Shown here piece by piece: positions 10,820 through 21,697 of a stretch of 64,000 nucleotides of DNA (the first letter of the stretch is position 1; every line of letters begins with the position of its first letter). The position numbers and the translations under genes are program-made. The stretch covers positions 1,387,677 through 1,451,676 of the forward strand of contig JAQFVV010012405.1 in NCBI GenBank assembly GCA_028023455.1, read 5' to 3'. The notes below the pieces were generated by a model. It saw only the letters and a program-made list of their open reading frames with translations. It had not been told where the DNA came from and did no database searches. This DNA comes from Epiperipatus broadwayi (lineage: Eukaryota > Onychophora > Udeonychophora > Euonychophora > Peripatidae).

Positions 10820-11333
10820 TATTTTAAATTTAGTTAAAGTGCTTTTGGTAGAAATAACTTAATATTAAAAAGAAATATGCCTATGTGTAAGAAAAGAAAG
10901 GTTTTTAACAAACGTATTTTTCCATTTCTTAATTAAGGATCTGAGGCTTGGATACTTAGCAAAAGAGCAATACAGAAACTTCAGATCACTCAACGAAGTA
11001 TGGAGAGATGCATGTTAGGAGTAACAAAAAAAAATCAAAATTGAAATACATGGTTGAGAGAATAAACAGGCGTTACTGACATCATTGAAAGAATTAAAAG
11101 ACTGAAGTGGAATTGGGCTGGACATATTGCTAGAAGAAACGATAATAGATGAGCAATTGAAATCTTAAACTGGATTCCAAGAGACTGTAAAAGACCTATG
11201 GATGTAATAATGTGTGTTGGGATCATGTGGAGAAGAGAGACTAGAAATCAGAGAAAATGTATTGAACTTGGAGAGACCTTCATCCTGCAATGGTTCAATA
11301 ATAGTTGAAAATGATGATGATGATTATTTTAAA
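10820..11333 (+). mobile_element. RTE-like LINE, 3' fragment with (ATG)n tail
   Basis: The body 10839-11309 matches the end of the 44-kb RTE copy: frames give the SEAWxLSKRAIQKLQ, SMERCMLG and GHIARRNDN motifs that follow the reverse transcriptase in RTE elements. Frameshifts and stops (for example TGG to TGA in the W-L-R-E stretch) kill it. The tail is a run of ATG units (11310-11324). A 9-base direct repeat TATTTTAAA (10820-10828 and 11325-11333) sits next to the tail and near the 5' break, and could be the target duplication; it is AT-only, so weak. Confidence 0.85.
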
Positions 11334-11382
11334 CAACTTCACATTAATAACTAATAATCATTTACAAAATTAAAAATTATGT

Positions 11383-11590
11383 TAAGGACAATGTGCTAAC
11401 CTTAAATTTTGATTTAAATTGGGAAAAACTGCTACTGAAACTCTTGAAATGATTCAATTGTGTATGATGCCATGAATCACAATGTTTTCATGATGGAGAA
11501 TGCTTTAGATTATCTATGAAAATATGAAACACGGTGCCACATTTCATATCATAACTTGTGTAACGATATATAAATATGCCATTACATTAA
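11383..11590 (+). mobile_element. Fragment of terminal-inverted-repeat family T
   Basis: GATTCAATTGTGTATGAT and CACATTTCATATCATAAC match, in order, the interior of the element at 17576-18095. Ends are missing. Confidence 0.4.
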
Positions 11591-11889
11591 ATTGAAATAA
11601 AAACTTTTAAGTTCGCAAATAAAAATAAATGTATTAAAAAAAAAACTAAACGCTAAAATTAAAATGTTTGTTAAACGTATATATATTCGCACGGATGCAA
11701 AACTTAAAAAATATTTTTTTAAAAAACAAATAAATAAGTATTTGAACGTACTTTTTTTATAAAAAAGTACAAGATTTAAAGATAAAATATTTTTGTAGAT
11801 GGAAATGATTGTTTATTAATTATCCAAAAGCTGTGTAATTAAAAAGTCAGATGAAAAATAGATAAGAGACTAAAGAGATTTTAGCTTGA

Positions 11890-11991
11890 CCAATGGAAGC
11901 GGACCATAACGAAAAAATGGAACAGTGACATTTTTGTTCGTGGAATCCATAGGAGGACTATAAAAAGAAAAATATTGAGTTCCAGTCAGTT
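11890..11991 (+). promoter_or_regulatory. Candidate RNA polymerase II promoter: CCAAT, TATA and initiator
   Basis: CCAAT lies at 11890-11894, TATAAAAAG at 11959-11967 and an initiator TCAGTT at 11986-11991 with its A at 11988, 29 bases from the first T of the TATA box. TCAGTT fits the arthropod-type initiator TCAKTY. The sequence around it, with a drop in AT content downstream, looks like the 5' end of a gene. It is the best promoter candidate of the window, though still pattern evidence only. Confidence 0.4.
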
Positions 11992-12170
11992 TTTCCAGCT
12001 TGGTTTGGTGAGATGAACGATAAGACGCACTTGTCGTTCTCTCTCACTTATTTTAAAAATGAAAAGACTGTGATACCAGAATGGAACCAGCTAATGCTAC
12101 CTCCAAAATATCAGACCAGTCTTCCATGAAAGTCTTCGTGGGAATTGCCAACAGGAACCTGGATTCTACT
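11988..12170 (+). CDS. Candidate first exon, short N-terminal coding segment
   Basis: An ATG at 12081 opens exactly 30 codons starting MEPANATSKISDQSS and continuing MKVFVGIANRNLDST, ending at 12170 directly before GTAAAC, a possible splice donor. The VFVG stretch preceded by a Ser/Asn/Thr-rich leader is loosely like the start of an RRM domain (RNP2 region) of hnRNP C-type proteins, but the match is too short to name a gene. A 38-codon frame from an upstream ATG (12013) overlaps it in another frame and would be an upstream ORF. It lies 93 bases downstream of the initiator candidate. No following exon with matching phase and sequence could be identified with confidence; the 28-base candidate at 19059 is possible in phase only. 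Confidence 0.3.
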
Positions 12171-12180
12171 GTAAACTATA

Positions 12181-13619
12181 TGAACTAAACAATTTTTAAA
12201 ATCATTAAAAAAAAGAATAATTGAGAACTTTCGTCCGGGTTTGACAAATTTAATAAACAAGCCAACTTAAATGTTAAAATGGACTCTTATCTGATTTTTG
12301 TAAGTTTCAAATCAATTAATAATGTTTAATTTTATATGTTTTACGTTTGATAAAAATCTTTTCCATTTATTATTTTATTTGTATTAATATTTATTATTTA
12401 AATTTTAAATGAGGAAATTTAAATTGGGTATAAACATTGCATAGATTCGTTAGCAGTTAATTATGTTGCTGTTTCATAGTCGATTGGAATATATAAGTCA
12501 TCGATGTCACTGCGGCATCTTATGATGAATGCTATTGGGTTTTTTTGTATTCCCTATGCAATTGACGTTATTGATGATTTTGTATTTTGATCGGTTGTGT
12601 TTATTTTGAAATGTTTTTAACCGTGGAATCTGTGCAGCCGATCTATACTCAACATTATAAAACAAATTGTATAAAATTCATCTATGCGAACGTTTCTAAA
12701 GGTTAAATTTAAGTCGGGCATGAATGGCTATATAGATTTGTAAAGTTATATATGTATAGTTTAAGGGAGGGTAATCTTGGGTTATTTGTTTCGTAATTAA
12801 ATTGGATCAATAGATTAGATGTATTGATGTAATTAGTAAATGTAGCAGGAGATCCGCTACGGGCAGGATTGCATATATACGCCACACACCTTCTGTTTGC
12901 CTATGGATGGGATTGTAAGTCAGCAAAAAGGACCGCAGTCCATTCCTATGGAGTTTTGTGTTCATTGTTCTACTCGCCAACAGATGTAGCATTCCTGTTG
13001 GTTGAGAGACAACGTCTTCTCTAACTCTACTTATTGTTCAGATAAACATTCCTGACAGTATAGTATTTTGTGTTGTTGTATTCATGCTGCATTGAATACA
13101 TCGATATATCCGATGGATTGATGTTGGTTTGGCTGCGAACTTTTGGCCTAATGTTAAATAAAGGATAGAACATTTTCTTTTCAAATACAATCTATGTAGT
13201 CTATTCATACTCGACACTCTAAATAAAATATTTAACTCATTGCAATCTATTTAAAATGTAAAATTAAAAGTTAATATAAAAATATAAAATATTAAATTTA
13301 TTCCTCAAAATTTCAAATGATTCAAAATTTTATATGTGCGTAAATAAATATTTTTATGTGTTAATTTCTGGCAGTGGCTTTTATTTTTTTATATATATAT
13401 TTAAGATGCAATTAAACAAATTATTTATTATCTCTGCATCTCCATGAGCTAGTGACAATGGGCTAATGATCTGAATATTTAAATAAAGTGGAATCTTAAC
13501 TGCACATATCTGCCTACTTTATAAATTTTTCTAGGCTCAAATGCCTAGATGGCGCCCCTGTAATGCAGATATCGTAGATTGTGGTAGATTCGATCTTCAC
13601 TTTCTTTTGGATCGTTATA
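12181..13619. other. Non-coding stretch, possibly first intron
   Basis: Base composition is less extreme than elsewhere at about 12420-13200, and a GTAGC...GCTAC hairpin lies at about 12842-12859, but I recognise no coding or repeat content. Confidence 0.45.
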
Positions 13620-13775
13620 CTTGTGATCCATAATAAGCTAATGCCTTAAAAATTTTGTAACAAATAGCTAAATTAAGCTGCTAAATAACATATGCATTGA
13701 TTCAAAGATGTGTTGCAGACAACTTGGAGACAGACCCAATCATCTTTTCATTGGGATACTGTGTATAACTTATTA
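13620..13775 (+). mobile_element. Right end of terminal-inverted-repeat family T
   Basis: The order TGATCCATAATAAGCTAATG, GCCTTAAAAATTTTG, AACATATGCATTGATTCAAA, CAATCATCTTTTCATTGGGA matches the right end of the elements at 4363-4818 and 17576-18095. The left half is absent. Confidence 0.65.
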
Positions 13776-13787
13776 ATATTCACTAAT

Positions 13788-13911
13788 ACATGACTTCTTT
13801 CATCAAGTATTGATGATCTAATGGTTAGCATAGCTGCCTTCCAAGTAGCTGGCACAAGTTCATTTCCCGATCAACACATTTGACATATGGAAAGAAAAAA
13901 CATGACTTCTT
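13788..13911 (+). mobile_element. Short tRNA-Gly(UCC)-derived SINE with perfect 12-bp target duplication
   Basis: A tRNA-Gly(UCC)-like sequence (about 13806-13878) keeps GGTTAGCATAGCTGCC, the anticodon loop CTTCCAA and a B-box relic (AAGTTCATTTCCC). It is followed by TTTGACATATGGAAAG and an A-run. The insertion (13800-13899) is flanked by ACATGACTTCTT at 13788-13799 and 13900-13911, perfect over 12 bases. Stem mismatches rule out a working tRNA. A sister copy lies at 21582-21697. Confidence 0.8.
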
Positions 13912-14411
13912 AACTTATATTCCAATATTTTCTTTTTACAAATACATTAGACTCTTATTTTACAGACAATTTGCAGATGTGGAAAAAATATTAAGATTGT
14001 TTAATGTCTCTCTAAGCATATGTTATAAAAGTAATGTAAAATGCTTGCGATATTATTTTGAAAAAATATAAAAATTTATGCATTAATAAATAAAAAAAAT
14101 TAAAGATGAAAAGCAAAGCTGTTTTTTTTAAAAAAGACATAATTAAAAAAAAATCCTTTTATCATAAAGTTTTCCCATTCCATTAGATCACACTTCAATA
14201 TGGATATATTTGTTTAAAAAGATTTAATTACAAAAGCACAATTCTGCATTCTGATATATTATCTCTTTAACCTACATTTCAACATGATAGCACTGCAGAA
14301 TCTTCTTAGTCTAGAAGAAATCGGACATATTTTAAATATGTACAATCAGAAAATAAGCACCGAACCATCAAGAGTAACATACTACCCCAAGTATTTGCCT
14401 AAACATTTGTG
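13912..14411. other. AT-rich DNA, no gene seen
   Basis: A 63-codon AT-rich open frame at 13880-14071 starts in the SINE tail and has no recognisable content. Confidence 0.5.
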
Positions 14412-14547
14412 ATCTATTAGATGTGGTAATATGATGGACCTTTTCCATCATCTATCATTAAGTGTTGAATGTATAAAAAACGTTAAACTTTTATTTTCAA
14501 ATACAAACAACTTATTAGTAATAACATAAATAGGCAACATATCAGTA

Positions 14548-14597
14548 ATTACACAACATTATGAGTAGTAGTATTCTCCACTCTTCTTCAGGTGTTG
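14548..14597 (-). ncRNA. Hammerhead-like motif (family B, left copy)
   Basis: Minus strand: ACAC, CTGAAGA (14591-14585), extra A, a GAGT...ACTC hairpin, then ATAA where GAAA is expected, TGTT and GTGT. The flanking ACAC pairs GTGT in four of four positions. The first core box is intact; the second is mutated, so it is predicted inactive. Confidence 0.45.
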
Positions 14598-14743
14598 CTA
14601 GGCTGACCATCGTGAATTTTAAGACAGTGCTCTACACATAGAATAGCTCAGCTGCTTAGAGCATTGCCTTAAAATTTGATATTCAAGAATCTAAAGGTAT
14701 AAGTAGGACTCCTGTGCTAATATTGTCACTGGTCAGACCAATA

Positions 14744-14788
14744 ACATCTAAAGAAGACTGGAGGATAATATTACCCGAAATGTTGTGT
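14744..14788 (+). ncRNA. Hammerhead-like motif (family B, right copy)
   Basis: CTAAAGA (14748-14754; G5 changed to A), extra A, a decayed stem II, GAAA (14777-14780), TGTT and GTGT (14785-14788), which pairs the upstream ACAT with three Watson-Crick pairs and one wobble. The G5 change is predicted to block cleavage. Confidence 0.45.
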
Positions 14789-15105
14789 AATTACTAATCT
14801 GTGTTGTCTATTTGTGTGTTATTACTAAAAAGTTGTTTGTGTTTGAAAAGTTTAAGTAAAATCTAAAATTAGAACTCCATATGTTCAACATTTAATGATA
14901 AATGACGGAAATAGTCCAACATATTATCACATATACTACACCGAATATGTTAAATTGCGTCTGCTAAAAATAGTTCCCAATCATAATTATTGCTAAAAAA
15001 ATACACCAGACTGTAATCATCAATCAATTTAGACCATCACCAATAAATAGAAATCAACATATTTCAAAATAAACTATATTAAAAAGATATAAGATTTCTG
15101 TTTAC

Positions 15106-15555
15106 AACTTCAACTTTCTGGGACTTTCATCAATGAAAGTGTTTCGCTAAACATCAGTGAAGTACTCTTCATTCAAAACGCAATCAAGACAGGGATTTTT
15201 GCCACCATAAGATTGTCCATTTTTCTGAACTTTGCTGTGTGGATTACCAGATGCAATTACATCTTCAGACATGTACCTACCAATGTCTACAACACCTACA
15301 CGAAGTTGCTTAGGAATTTTAGGGCCAGAGACCAACTGTTGGCACCGGGATGGCTATACCAAGAAACCTGGAACAAGGTCACCCTACCAGATCAGTGAAC
15401 ACGCATCAATATCTGTCAAAGCTCAAGACTTACATGACTCAACAGTGACACTGGTACACTAGCATCAAGAATTTACATACATGTACAACTAGTTACTCTC
15501 AATAGTTTCTAATAAATATCTATTTTTATAAAAAAAAAAAAACTTCAACTTTCTG
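15106..15555 (+). mobile_element. Tx1/L1-like LINE, 3' end with poly-A tail and perfect 15-bp target duplication
   Basis: The insertion 15121-15540 is flanked by AACTTCAACTTTCTG at 15106-15120 and 15541-15555, a perfect 15-base duplication. It ends with AATAAA (about 15511) and a poly-A tail (about 15530-15540). Its composition is markedly less AT-rich than its flanks. The coding part is annotated separately. This is a strongly 5'-truncated but apparently recent insertion of the same LINE group as those at 37534 and 50841. Confidence 0.9.
15123..15398 (+). pseudogene. C-terminal end of a Tx1/L1-like LINE ORF2 (5'-truncated)
   Basis: An open frame of 91 codons runs from the insertion start to a TGA near 15398. 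GIFATIRLSIFLNFAVWITR aligns with GFFSIIRLSTFVLYSIWIVR of the 51-kb copy and with the IRAATFVLYAYWCTR stretch at 38 kb. This segment lies downstream of the zinc knuckle in those copies; the knuckle itself is missing here. The frame is uninterrupted, in keeping with a young insertion. No enzymatic domain remains. Confidence 0.75.
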
Positions 15556-16500
15556 ACATCAAAACTCAAGATTGCAATACAGCATGATACCAAAATCCCT
15601 TCAAAAAAATATCTAATAATTCCAGAGCTTTTGGAGTATACAATTTTTTTTTCCAAAATTCAGGATAACTTTCATATTAATGGAAACAAATCATTAAAAA
15701 CCATCCCTATCATTAAATTATGCAAGAGAAAGATAAAAAATTATGCTTATTTTCAAAATATATATTTAAAATGTTTTTTTCATCTTATCGAATTGCTCTA
15801 AATTGCTAGAGCTATTTACAATATATTTTTAAACACTTCCAAGCGGAATAAACTGTGTTAGAAGATCTGGCAATAACACACTTTTATATTGCTTGTTATG
15901 TTTTGATTACTGGTGCTACCTTCAAAAAAAGGGAATCATTTAAAGTTATCATAATATCACATCCATTTACGATCAATTTTTTCTTAAGTTTATCAAAATA
16001 TTCTCTAACTGAAAGATGTGTTGATACACCTTACAACAAAATACTTATCATCTTGAGATTTTTTTCTATACAGTTGTTTAACAAACTGATAGAGTGTGGT
16101 CAAATAAGCAGAGCAATTTACACTCATATCATAAAAATATTGTTGTTAATTTATTTCTACATATTAAACTTCTACCCGCCTGTAATGGTAAATATAAGAT
16201 ATTACAATAAAATGGCAGCAGCAAGTAAATTAACCAACACCATGAATTGTCAAAATGGTTAGACATTTTTAATAGAGCCCTCTGAAAAGCAATAACCTCT
16301 CTAACAATCTTTCATATAGTAACAGTAAAAAAAACCTGCTTTATAATTACCAAGTGTTAAAAGTTTGGGCAAATTTCAAATAATTTTATACTCTGAAGAT
16401 GGTGAATATCTATTTACTACACAATGTTGAATGTTTAGAGTTGAGAGTACTATAGATCAAATACTTGAGAAAAAAAAAATCTTAAACTGAAAAGAATTGT
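15556..16500. other. AT-rich DNA with a 135-codon open frame of unknown meaning
   Basis: A frame starting at a GTG (15855-16262) is stop-free for 135 codons, rich in Ile, Leu, Phe and Tyr, with its first ATG near the end. No domain is recognisable and composition alone may explain it. Confidence 0.35.
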
Positions 16501-16580
16501 TCTCCACCTGAATTCAAAACCCAAATTGTAGGCATGGCAAGCAGATGCTCTATCTCCATGCTATGAGGCTCTTCAAATAA
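16501..16580 (-). mobile_element. tRNA-derived SINE family G
   Basis: The complement reads like a tRNA: GAGCCTCATAGCATGGAGAT and TAGAGCATC (A-box side), then GGGTTTTGAATTCAGG (B-box side). Related halves are at 33330-33400, 37283-37366 and 48480-48550, all on the same strand. Confidence 0.6.
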
Positions 16581-17575
16581 TATCTCCTCACATATGTTTG
16601 GCAAACATTAAAATATTGACAATATTATAGCAGCTATTCTGAAATGAGATTTTGGACTTAGGCTAAATAATTGCAGCAACTCTTTGAATCAAGATCTAAA
16701 AATAATTAGCTAGTAACTTTATTGTAAATCACTAACTTAAAAAAAAAAAAAGGCTTGCCATTTCTTGTCTATATATTTTAACTTAACTTTCAGAGTGGTA
16801 TAATAATAAATACATACTTCTTATTTAAATATGAAGTAATTGGCTAAAGACATATTTGCTCATCTAATCAATTAAGCATTATAACCAAATCAGTAATATA
16901 TCAAATAGTCATTGAAGATTCTACTAATTCCAATAACTATTAATTTAAAACTACTACTATTTAAATAACATTTTAAAATTAATCTTTTATAATAAAATAA
17001 ATAAATTAGTTTGTACACACATCTAAAAATAAAATTTAAAAAATCAGTAAATATCTGATACCTGCTTTTTTTTTCCTATTATATCAAGATTTGGGTAAAC
17101 AACAGCAAGATACAGACATGTAAAAAATAAAAACCAGATTTTGGATTAATAATGTTTTACCTATAATGTCTTTTATATAATGTCATAACAAGAGTCCTGG
17201 ATGTTAAAAAAATATCTTAAGATGTACTTTCGGTACAAGACTAAACAAACTGCTTCTAAATTTAAATAAAGGATATTGAGCAATATAGTGTTTTTTATAA
17301 TCAGATACAGGACATATTTGTAACTCATTTATTAGCTATATTCCACATAAGATGTCGTGAAGTGCAAAAGTTCTTTTATGCTATAAAATGTAAAAAAAAT
17401 ATCACTTTTGAAATTCAATGGAAAAATCTTGGACATCTTTTACTTAAAATTATCCATGCATAATCTCAAAACAAGATGTCTTTTAAAATCTTTCTAACTG
17501 GTTGTACTTTTAAAGGGAAATGAATTTTTAATAAAAGACCTATACTTCATCACTAAAAATACAAAAATATACAAT
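16581..17575. other. AT-rich non-coding DNA
   Basis: No coding or repeat content recognised. Confidence 0.5.
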
Positions 17576-18095
17576 AAGACCCAGTGAAAAAGTGACTGGT
17601 TTACTGACCAAGCTGCTTGCTGTGCCATCTCTGAATCAGTGTAAGTATTCAGTAGTAACATAGGCTAGCCATTCTCTGTAAAAAAATTTAAAATGTTACA
17701 TGTCTGGATCATAAATTACAATATGAATTGTGACACTATTTTTCCTATCTTAACCTATAATTAAACAACATGTTAACAATAAATTTTGTTAAGTCGGATA
17801 AAATTGCTAATGAAATGTGAAGTGATTCAAATTGTATATAATAATGAAGAGATGAATTTACAAGAATATTTTCCAAATGGTTTGCAAAATTTTGTATAGG
17901 CAAGGACACTGAAGAACTACAAAGTTGTAAAATATGCTGTTACATTTCATGTCATAATATCTGATCCATGCATGCTAGTGCCTTAAAATTTTTGTGAATA
18001 GCTTAATTTATGTTTCTACATAGCATATGCACTGACTCAAAAATGTAAAGGCAGCTTTGAGAGAGGCACTTTTTCATTGGGATACATACAATGTA
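17576..18095. mobile_element. Terminal-inverted-repeat element, family T (copy 2)
   Basis: The left end (CCCAGTGAAAAAGTGACTGG, then CCAAGCTGC, then CTGAATCAGTG) and the complement of the right end (CCCAATGAAAAAGTGCCTC, then AAAGCTGCC, then GAGTCAGTG) are inverted copies. The interior matches 4363-4818. No transposase frame, so non-autonomous. Confidence 0.65.
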
Positions 18096-18879
18096 TACAT
18101 TTAAAAAAATGAACGTATTTATCTTTCTCCTCTAATGTCATTGCTTTTCTCTATTTTTTAATTACTGTACTTCACATTTTCTTTTCTGACCTTTTAAAAT
18201 GAGAACAGAAATTCTATTAAAATTAATGATCTATAAATCTAAAAAACTCAACCAAAAACATAAAAATACAAAAAGTATCAGTAAAGTACAAATGTATAGA
18301 GAGAGATTAACTATTCATAGACTAAGGCTCTACTTATGCCGTTTATGTTTCGTTCTTTTCTTTTCTTTTTTTCAAAGTAAAACTATTATTTAGAATAAAT
18401 TACACATTTAAAAAAGTTTATTTACTTTTTATTTTATTACTTCAATTCATTTATAATTTTAAAATACAGCGAAATTAGTTTCCCACGTAAATTTCATTAA
18501 TTTAAGTGTATTTTTATTTATTAGATCCTTCCAAAAATTGTAGACAAGTCTCCTTTTGAAATTTTTTTTTTTTTTTTTAAAAAAATGCAAATATTTATTT
18601 GCTAAATTTGCCTTTAATCATAACATTAATAATAAAACAATTTAAAATTCTCCCCTCCTTAAAAGTCTGCGAAGCGTTTTAATGATATTTTTAAAGAAAT
18701 TTAAAGAGAAATAATAGAACATAATGTAATAACTGAAATAAAAATAAGCATAAATAATATTTTACTACATATATGTATATACACATACAGAATATACAAT
18801 AGGACTAACTGGAGCAATAGTATAGCAACTATGAACCATCTCAATAATCTAAATCAAATCTCTAAGAGCTTGAATTTTT
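18096..18879. other. AT-rich DNA, no gene seen
   Basis: Nothing recognised. Long A/T homopolymers at about 18555-18585. Confidence 0.5.
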
Positions 18880-18990
18880 TTTTTAAGAGGCTGAGATTTT
18901 TCTTGAGATAATCAACAGAACTATCTAATATCAGTCAGTAAATGAGTATCTAGCTACTTCCAATTAAAAAATAAAACGAGGATAGAAAAC
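18880..18990 (+). repeat. Unclassified repeat, family F (copy 2)
   Basis: Matches 10325-10445 in block order. Confidence 0.4.
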
Positions 18991-19058
18991 TACTCAAAAT
19001 CTCATCATTGGAAATGCCAATAAATTGTTTATAATTTCTGAATTTTTATATTTTCCAG

Positions 19059-19086
19059 CAACAGCAATGCCAAAAAGCAGCCAAAG
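19059..19086 (+). other. Candidate 28-base microexon
   Basis: A pyrimidine-rich run ending in TTTTCCAG is followed by 28 bases and then GTAATAAG. In one frame the segment reads QQQCQKAAK. Splice signals of this quality arise by chance in AT-rich DNA, so support is weak. If joined to the exon ending at 12170, the frame would be open. Confidence 0.15.
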
Positions 19087-21141
19087 GTAATAAGCTCTCC
19101 AAAAAAAAAAAAAAGCAGTTAATTAATCAAATTCAAAATACTCCCAAATATGACTTGTCTTTTCATAATATATCCTTGAAAGCAACTGAGTTCCATCTGG
19201 AATTTAAAAAAATGTTTACACAACAACAGAAATTAATAACATTTACAGCAGTCCTGAATAAAGGCTAAAGTTTCTGAAAAAGCGAAGTTGCAGAAAGTTA
19301 CGTGATATATACAAAGATGTAGTACTAGAAACAGAAAAATGTTGAATTGAATAAATAGATACTAAAAAATATACATCATAGTCAATTGAAATCATAAGAC
19401 ATCTCAGCATCAGAAGTAATAGGTTGAACTTTGATACCGGAATTTTAAGCTCTTTGGTCCACCGTTACACATTCTGTTAAACTGTATGGTGCAAAATAAT
19501 ACCATGTTTGGTTATAACTTGAAAGAAATTTCCATATTTCAATCAGTTCAGATGCGGATCTCAGGAAAATGTTCTTTAATTCTCACTAACACTGATGAAC
19601 AAAAGTATATTAAAAAAAGAAATCTAATTTCTTGATGTCAACAAATTAACTTTTCATGTTGAGTTAAAATATCTAAAATATATGTAAAGATCTTTGATTA
19701 AAATCTTTTAGAATATACTTTATTTAAAATAAAAAAAAGTTATTAAGTGTATTGTAATAGAAAAACTAAGTACAGCTTGTAACATAGAGAAAACATTTTG
19801 ATTGGTATTTAAAGGTAACAAATCATTGATTTAGATAGTATGTGGGCTCCAAGGCTTAGCTGTAATTTTTTTTTTTAAAAAAATCCTTATGTGCAATGGC
19901 GCATTCTGTGAAAATAAAAACAATGGATAAAGTTACAATTATATAAAATACTATGATCAATGTTTATTATGAAATCGGTCTTTTATATCAGATAAAACAA
20001 CAGTGTCACAGCCACTTGAAACTCATAAAAATAATTTATAACTAAAAAAGTATTGCAACTTTAAGAAATGCTTAAAAAAACTACTCAACACCATCAACCA
20101 AGTCAAATGATAAAGTACTGCGGGGATAAGAAATGAATTTTGATGAAATTAACTCTTTCATCATGTGATGATTAAAAAATAATTAAGTCTTGGAGGTTTT
20201 TAATGTTACATAAAATAAATTAAGTATAGTAATTATATCATATCCACTACAGTCATCTGAAACTGTGAATACTTAACTCTATGCAACATCCATGCATAAC
20301 ATATATAAACACATAAATAATTTAATTTTTAAAGTGTACAATTGAAATAGCAATAAAAGTAATTAACAATAGTTATGGAAAAGACAGTATAATATTAAAT
20401 TAAGAGTTTCAACGTGGCTGAGCATAAGCTGGTTGTGCAAGATGAAAATAAGGATGGCTGAGAAATAATTCATGTGGTGCTCGTAAAAGCAGCACTTAAA
20501 AAAATTTACCAATTCAAATTCACAGACTCCTAACTATTTTTACTTTTTATTTAATTTTTTTTTTAAAGCTGTGAACTACTTACATTACATATCTACAGAT
20601 ATAGGAAAAGACTATTGCAGTGAATCAACCTCATCCCACTAGTGTCACATAACTTCTCAAGTACTTCATATCATATGATTGCTTATTCATCTTTCTAGCT
20701 TAAAAAATATTACCAATAGCTAAGTTATTGTTAGCTTAATTTCCGTAGTTTTTGTAGGGTGACATCTTAAATAGCCCAATATTTTTTTACTCAATCAAAA
20801 ATTGAATCAGAAACTTTTGCCTAACAACAAGTTATTAATCATAGATTCAAGTGATCACCATTTTATGTGTGTTATTTGAGATATAAAAATAACAATAAAA
20901 TATTTTATTCTATATCAGATTTCTTACTGGCTGAATTTTCAAATACAATTTCTATGGTTGAAGATTGTAGAAGTATTTGCATTTTAAATATTGAAATGAC
21001 TGTAAGCATTAAATATTAAGATTTCATATCTGTATTAAAAATTGTGAAAAAAATATCAAATTGAAAATAAAGTTGCTTTTGAAATTTGTAAATTCTAAAT
21101 TATTTTAATGATAGCCACAAAACATTTCTAGATACTGAATC
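19087..21141. other. AT-rich non-coding DNA
   Basis: No coding sequence and no member of the repeat families described here was recognised. Confidence 0.5.
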
Positions 21142-21410
21142 TTCATCAACCATTATCAATCCACTGTAGAATGAAGGTCTCTCCAAGTTCAATCCATTTT
21201 CTCTGATCTTTAGCTTCTCTTCTCCACATCACCCTTGCACATTTTCTTATTCCATCCATCCATTTCACATGTGATCTCTTGCTGGGTCTTTTACAATCTC
21301 TTGGAATCTAGTTTAAAATTTCAATTGTCCATCTATTATCATGTCTTCTAGCAATATGTTCAACCCAACTCCATTTCAGTCTTTTAATTTTTTCAATGAG
21401 ATTAGTGAAT
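21142..21410 (-). mobile_element. RTE-like LINE, 3' fragment
   Basis: Reverse-strand copy of the last part of the RTE frame (LKxSWVxHIAR-like, RWTIEILN-like, then the ERPSFYSG-like antisense end). It starts with TTCATCAACCATTATCAATC, the complement of the conserved RTE 3' end. It is broken by substitutions, for example in the tail of the frame. Confidence 0.85.
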
Positions 21411-21581
21411 AGGCTTATGCAAATCAGCATTAATATCGCCATGAAGGTGATCAAGAATAGCTAGAAACAAACTACCTTAAGAAGTCGGAAACATGGGTTT
21501 CAGAATTAGTTATAAAAGCTCTGAAAGTTCTATGATAAAAAGTACAACTTTTTTATAAGCTAAAACATGTGACAAAACATA

Positions 21582-21697
21582 TAATCATGTTTTTTTTTCT
21601 CATATATCAAATGCGTTGACGGGGAAGCAAACCCGGGCCAGCTGCTTGGAAGGCAGCTATGCTAACCAATAGGCCACCAACCTTGACTAATCATGTT
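21582..21697 (-). mobile_element. Short tRNA-Gly(UCC)-derived SINE with perfect 10-bp target duplication
   Basis: On the minus strand a 72-base tRNA-Gly(UCC)-like sequence (21683 down to 21612) has a perfect anticodon stem GCTGC/GCAGC and loop CTTCCAA. One T-stem mismatch and two acceptor mismatches, and TTTGCTT in place of TTCGATT, make it a pseudogene. The short body TTTGATATATGAG and an A-run follow. TAATCATGTT flanks the insertion at 21582-21591 and 21688-21697. Confidence 0.85.

Larger units (their letters stand above)
14412..14939. mobile_element. Head-to-head pair of SINE family B copies (long inverted repeat)
   Basis: The left copy (minus, 14412-14640) and right copy (plus, 14643-14939) are diverged inverted copies. 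Shared blocks in both include TTACACAACATT, GTAATAACA, ACAAACAACTT and a 3' part with TTTAATGATAAATGA. In the centre the right copy starts with a tRNA-like head: AATAGCTCAGCTGCTTAGAG fits the A-box consensus TRGYNNARNNGG closely. The left copy has the matching TAGAGCACTGTCTTAAAA on the minus strand. Each copy carries a hammerhead-like motif. A third copy lies at 40799-41015 and a 3' fragment at 26840-26965. Confidence 0.75.

Noticed and set aside
15147-15335. 62-codon minus-strand frame in the LINE insertion at 15 kb
   Set aside because: It looks protein-like only because it is antisense to a real LINE frame; the poly-A tail and homology put the sense on the plus strand.
17905-17950. CTGAAGA in the family T element as a hammerhead
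   Set aside because: No GAAA box at the right place and the paralogous element at 4.6 kb does not conserve the motif.
21612-21683. Functional tRNA-Gly(UCC) gene
   Set aside because: Acceptor and T-stem mismatches, a changed T-loop and the flanking target duplication show a retroposed pseudogene.
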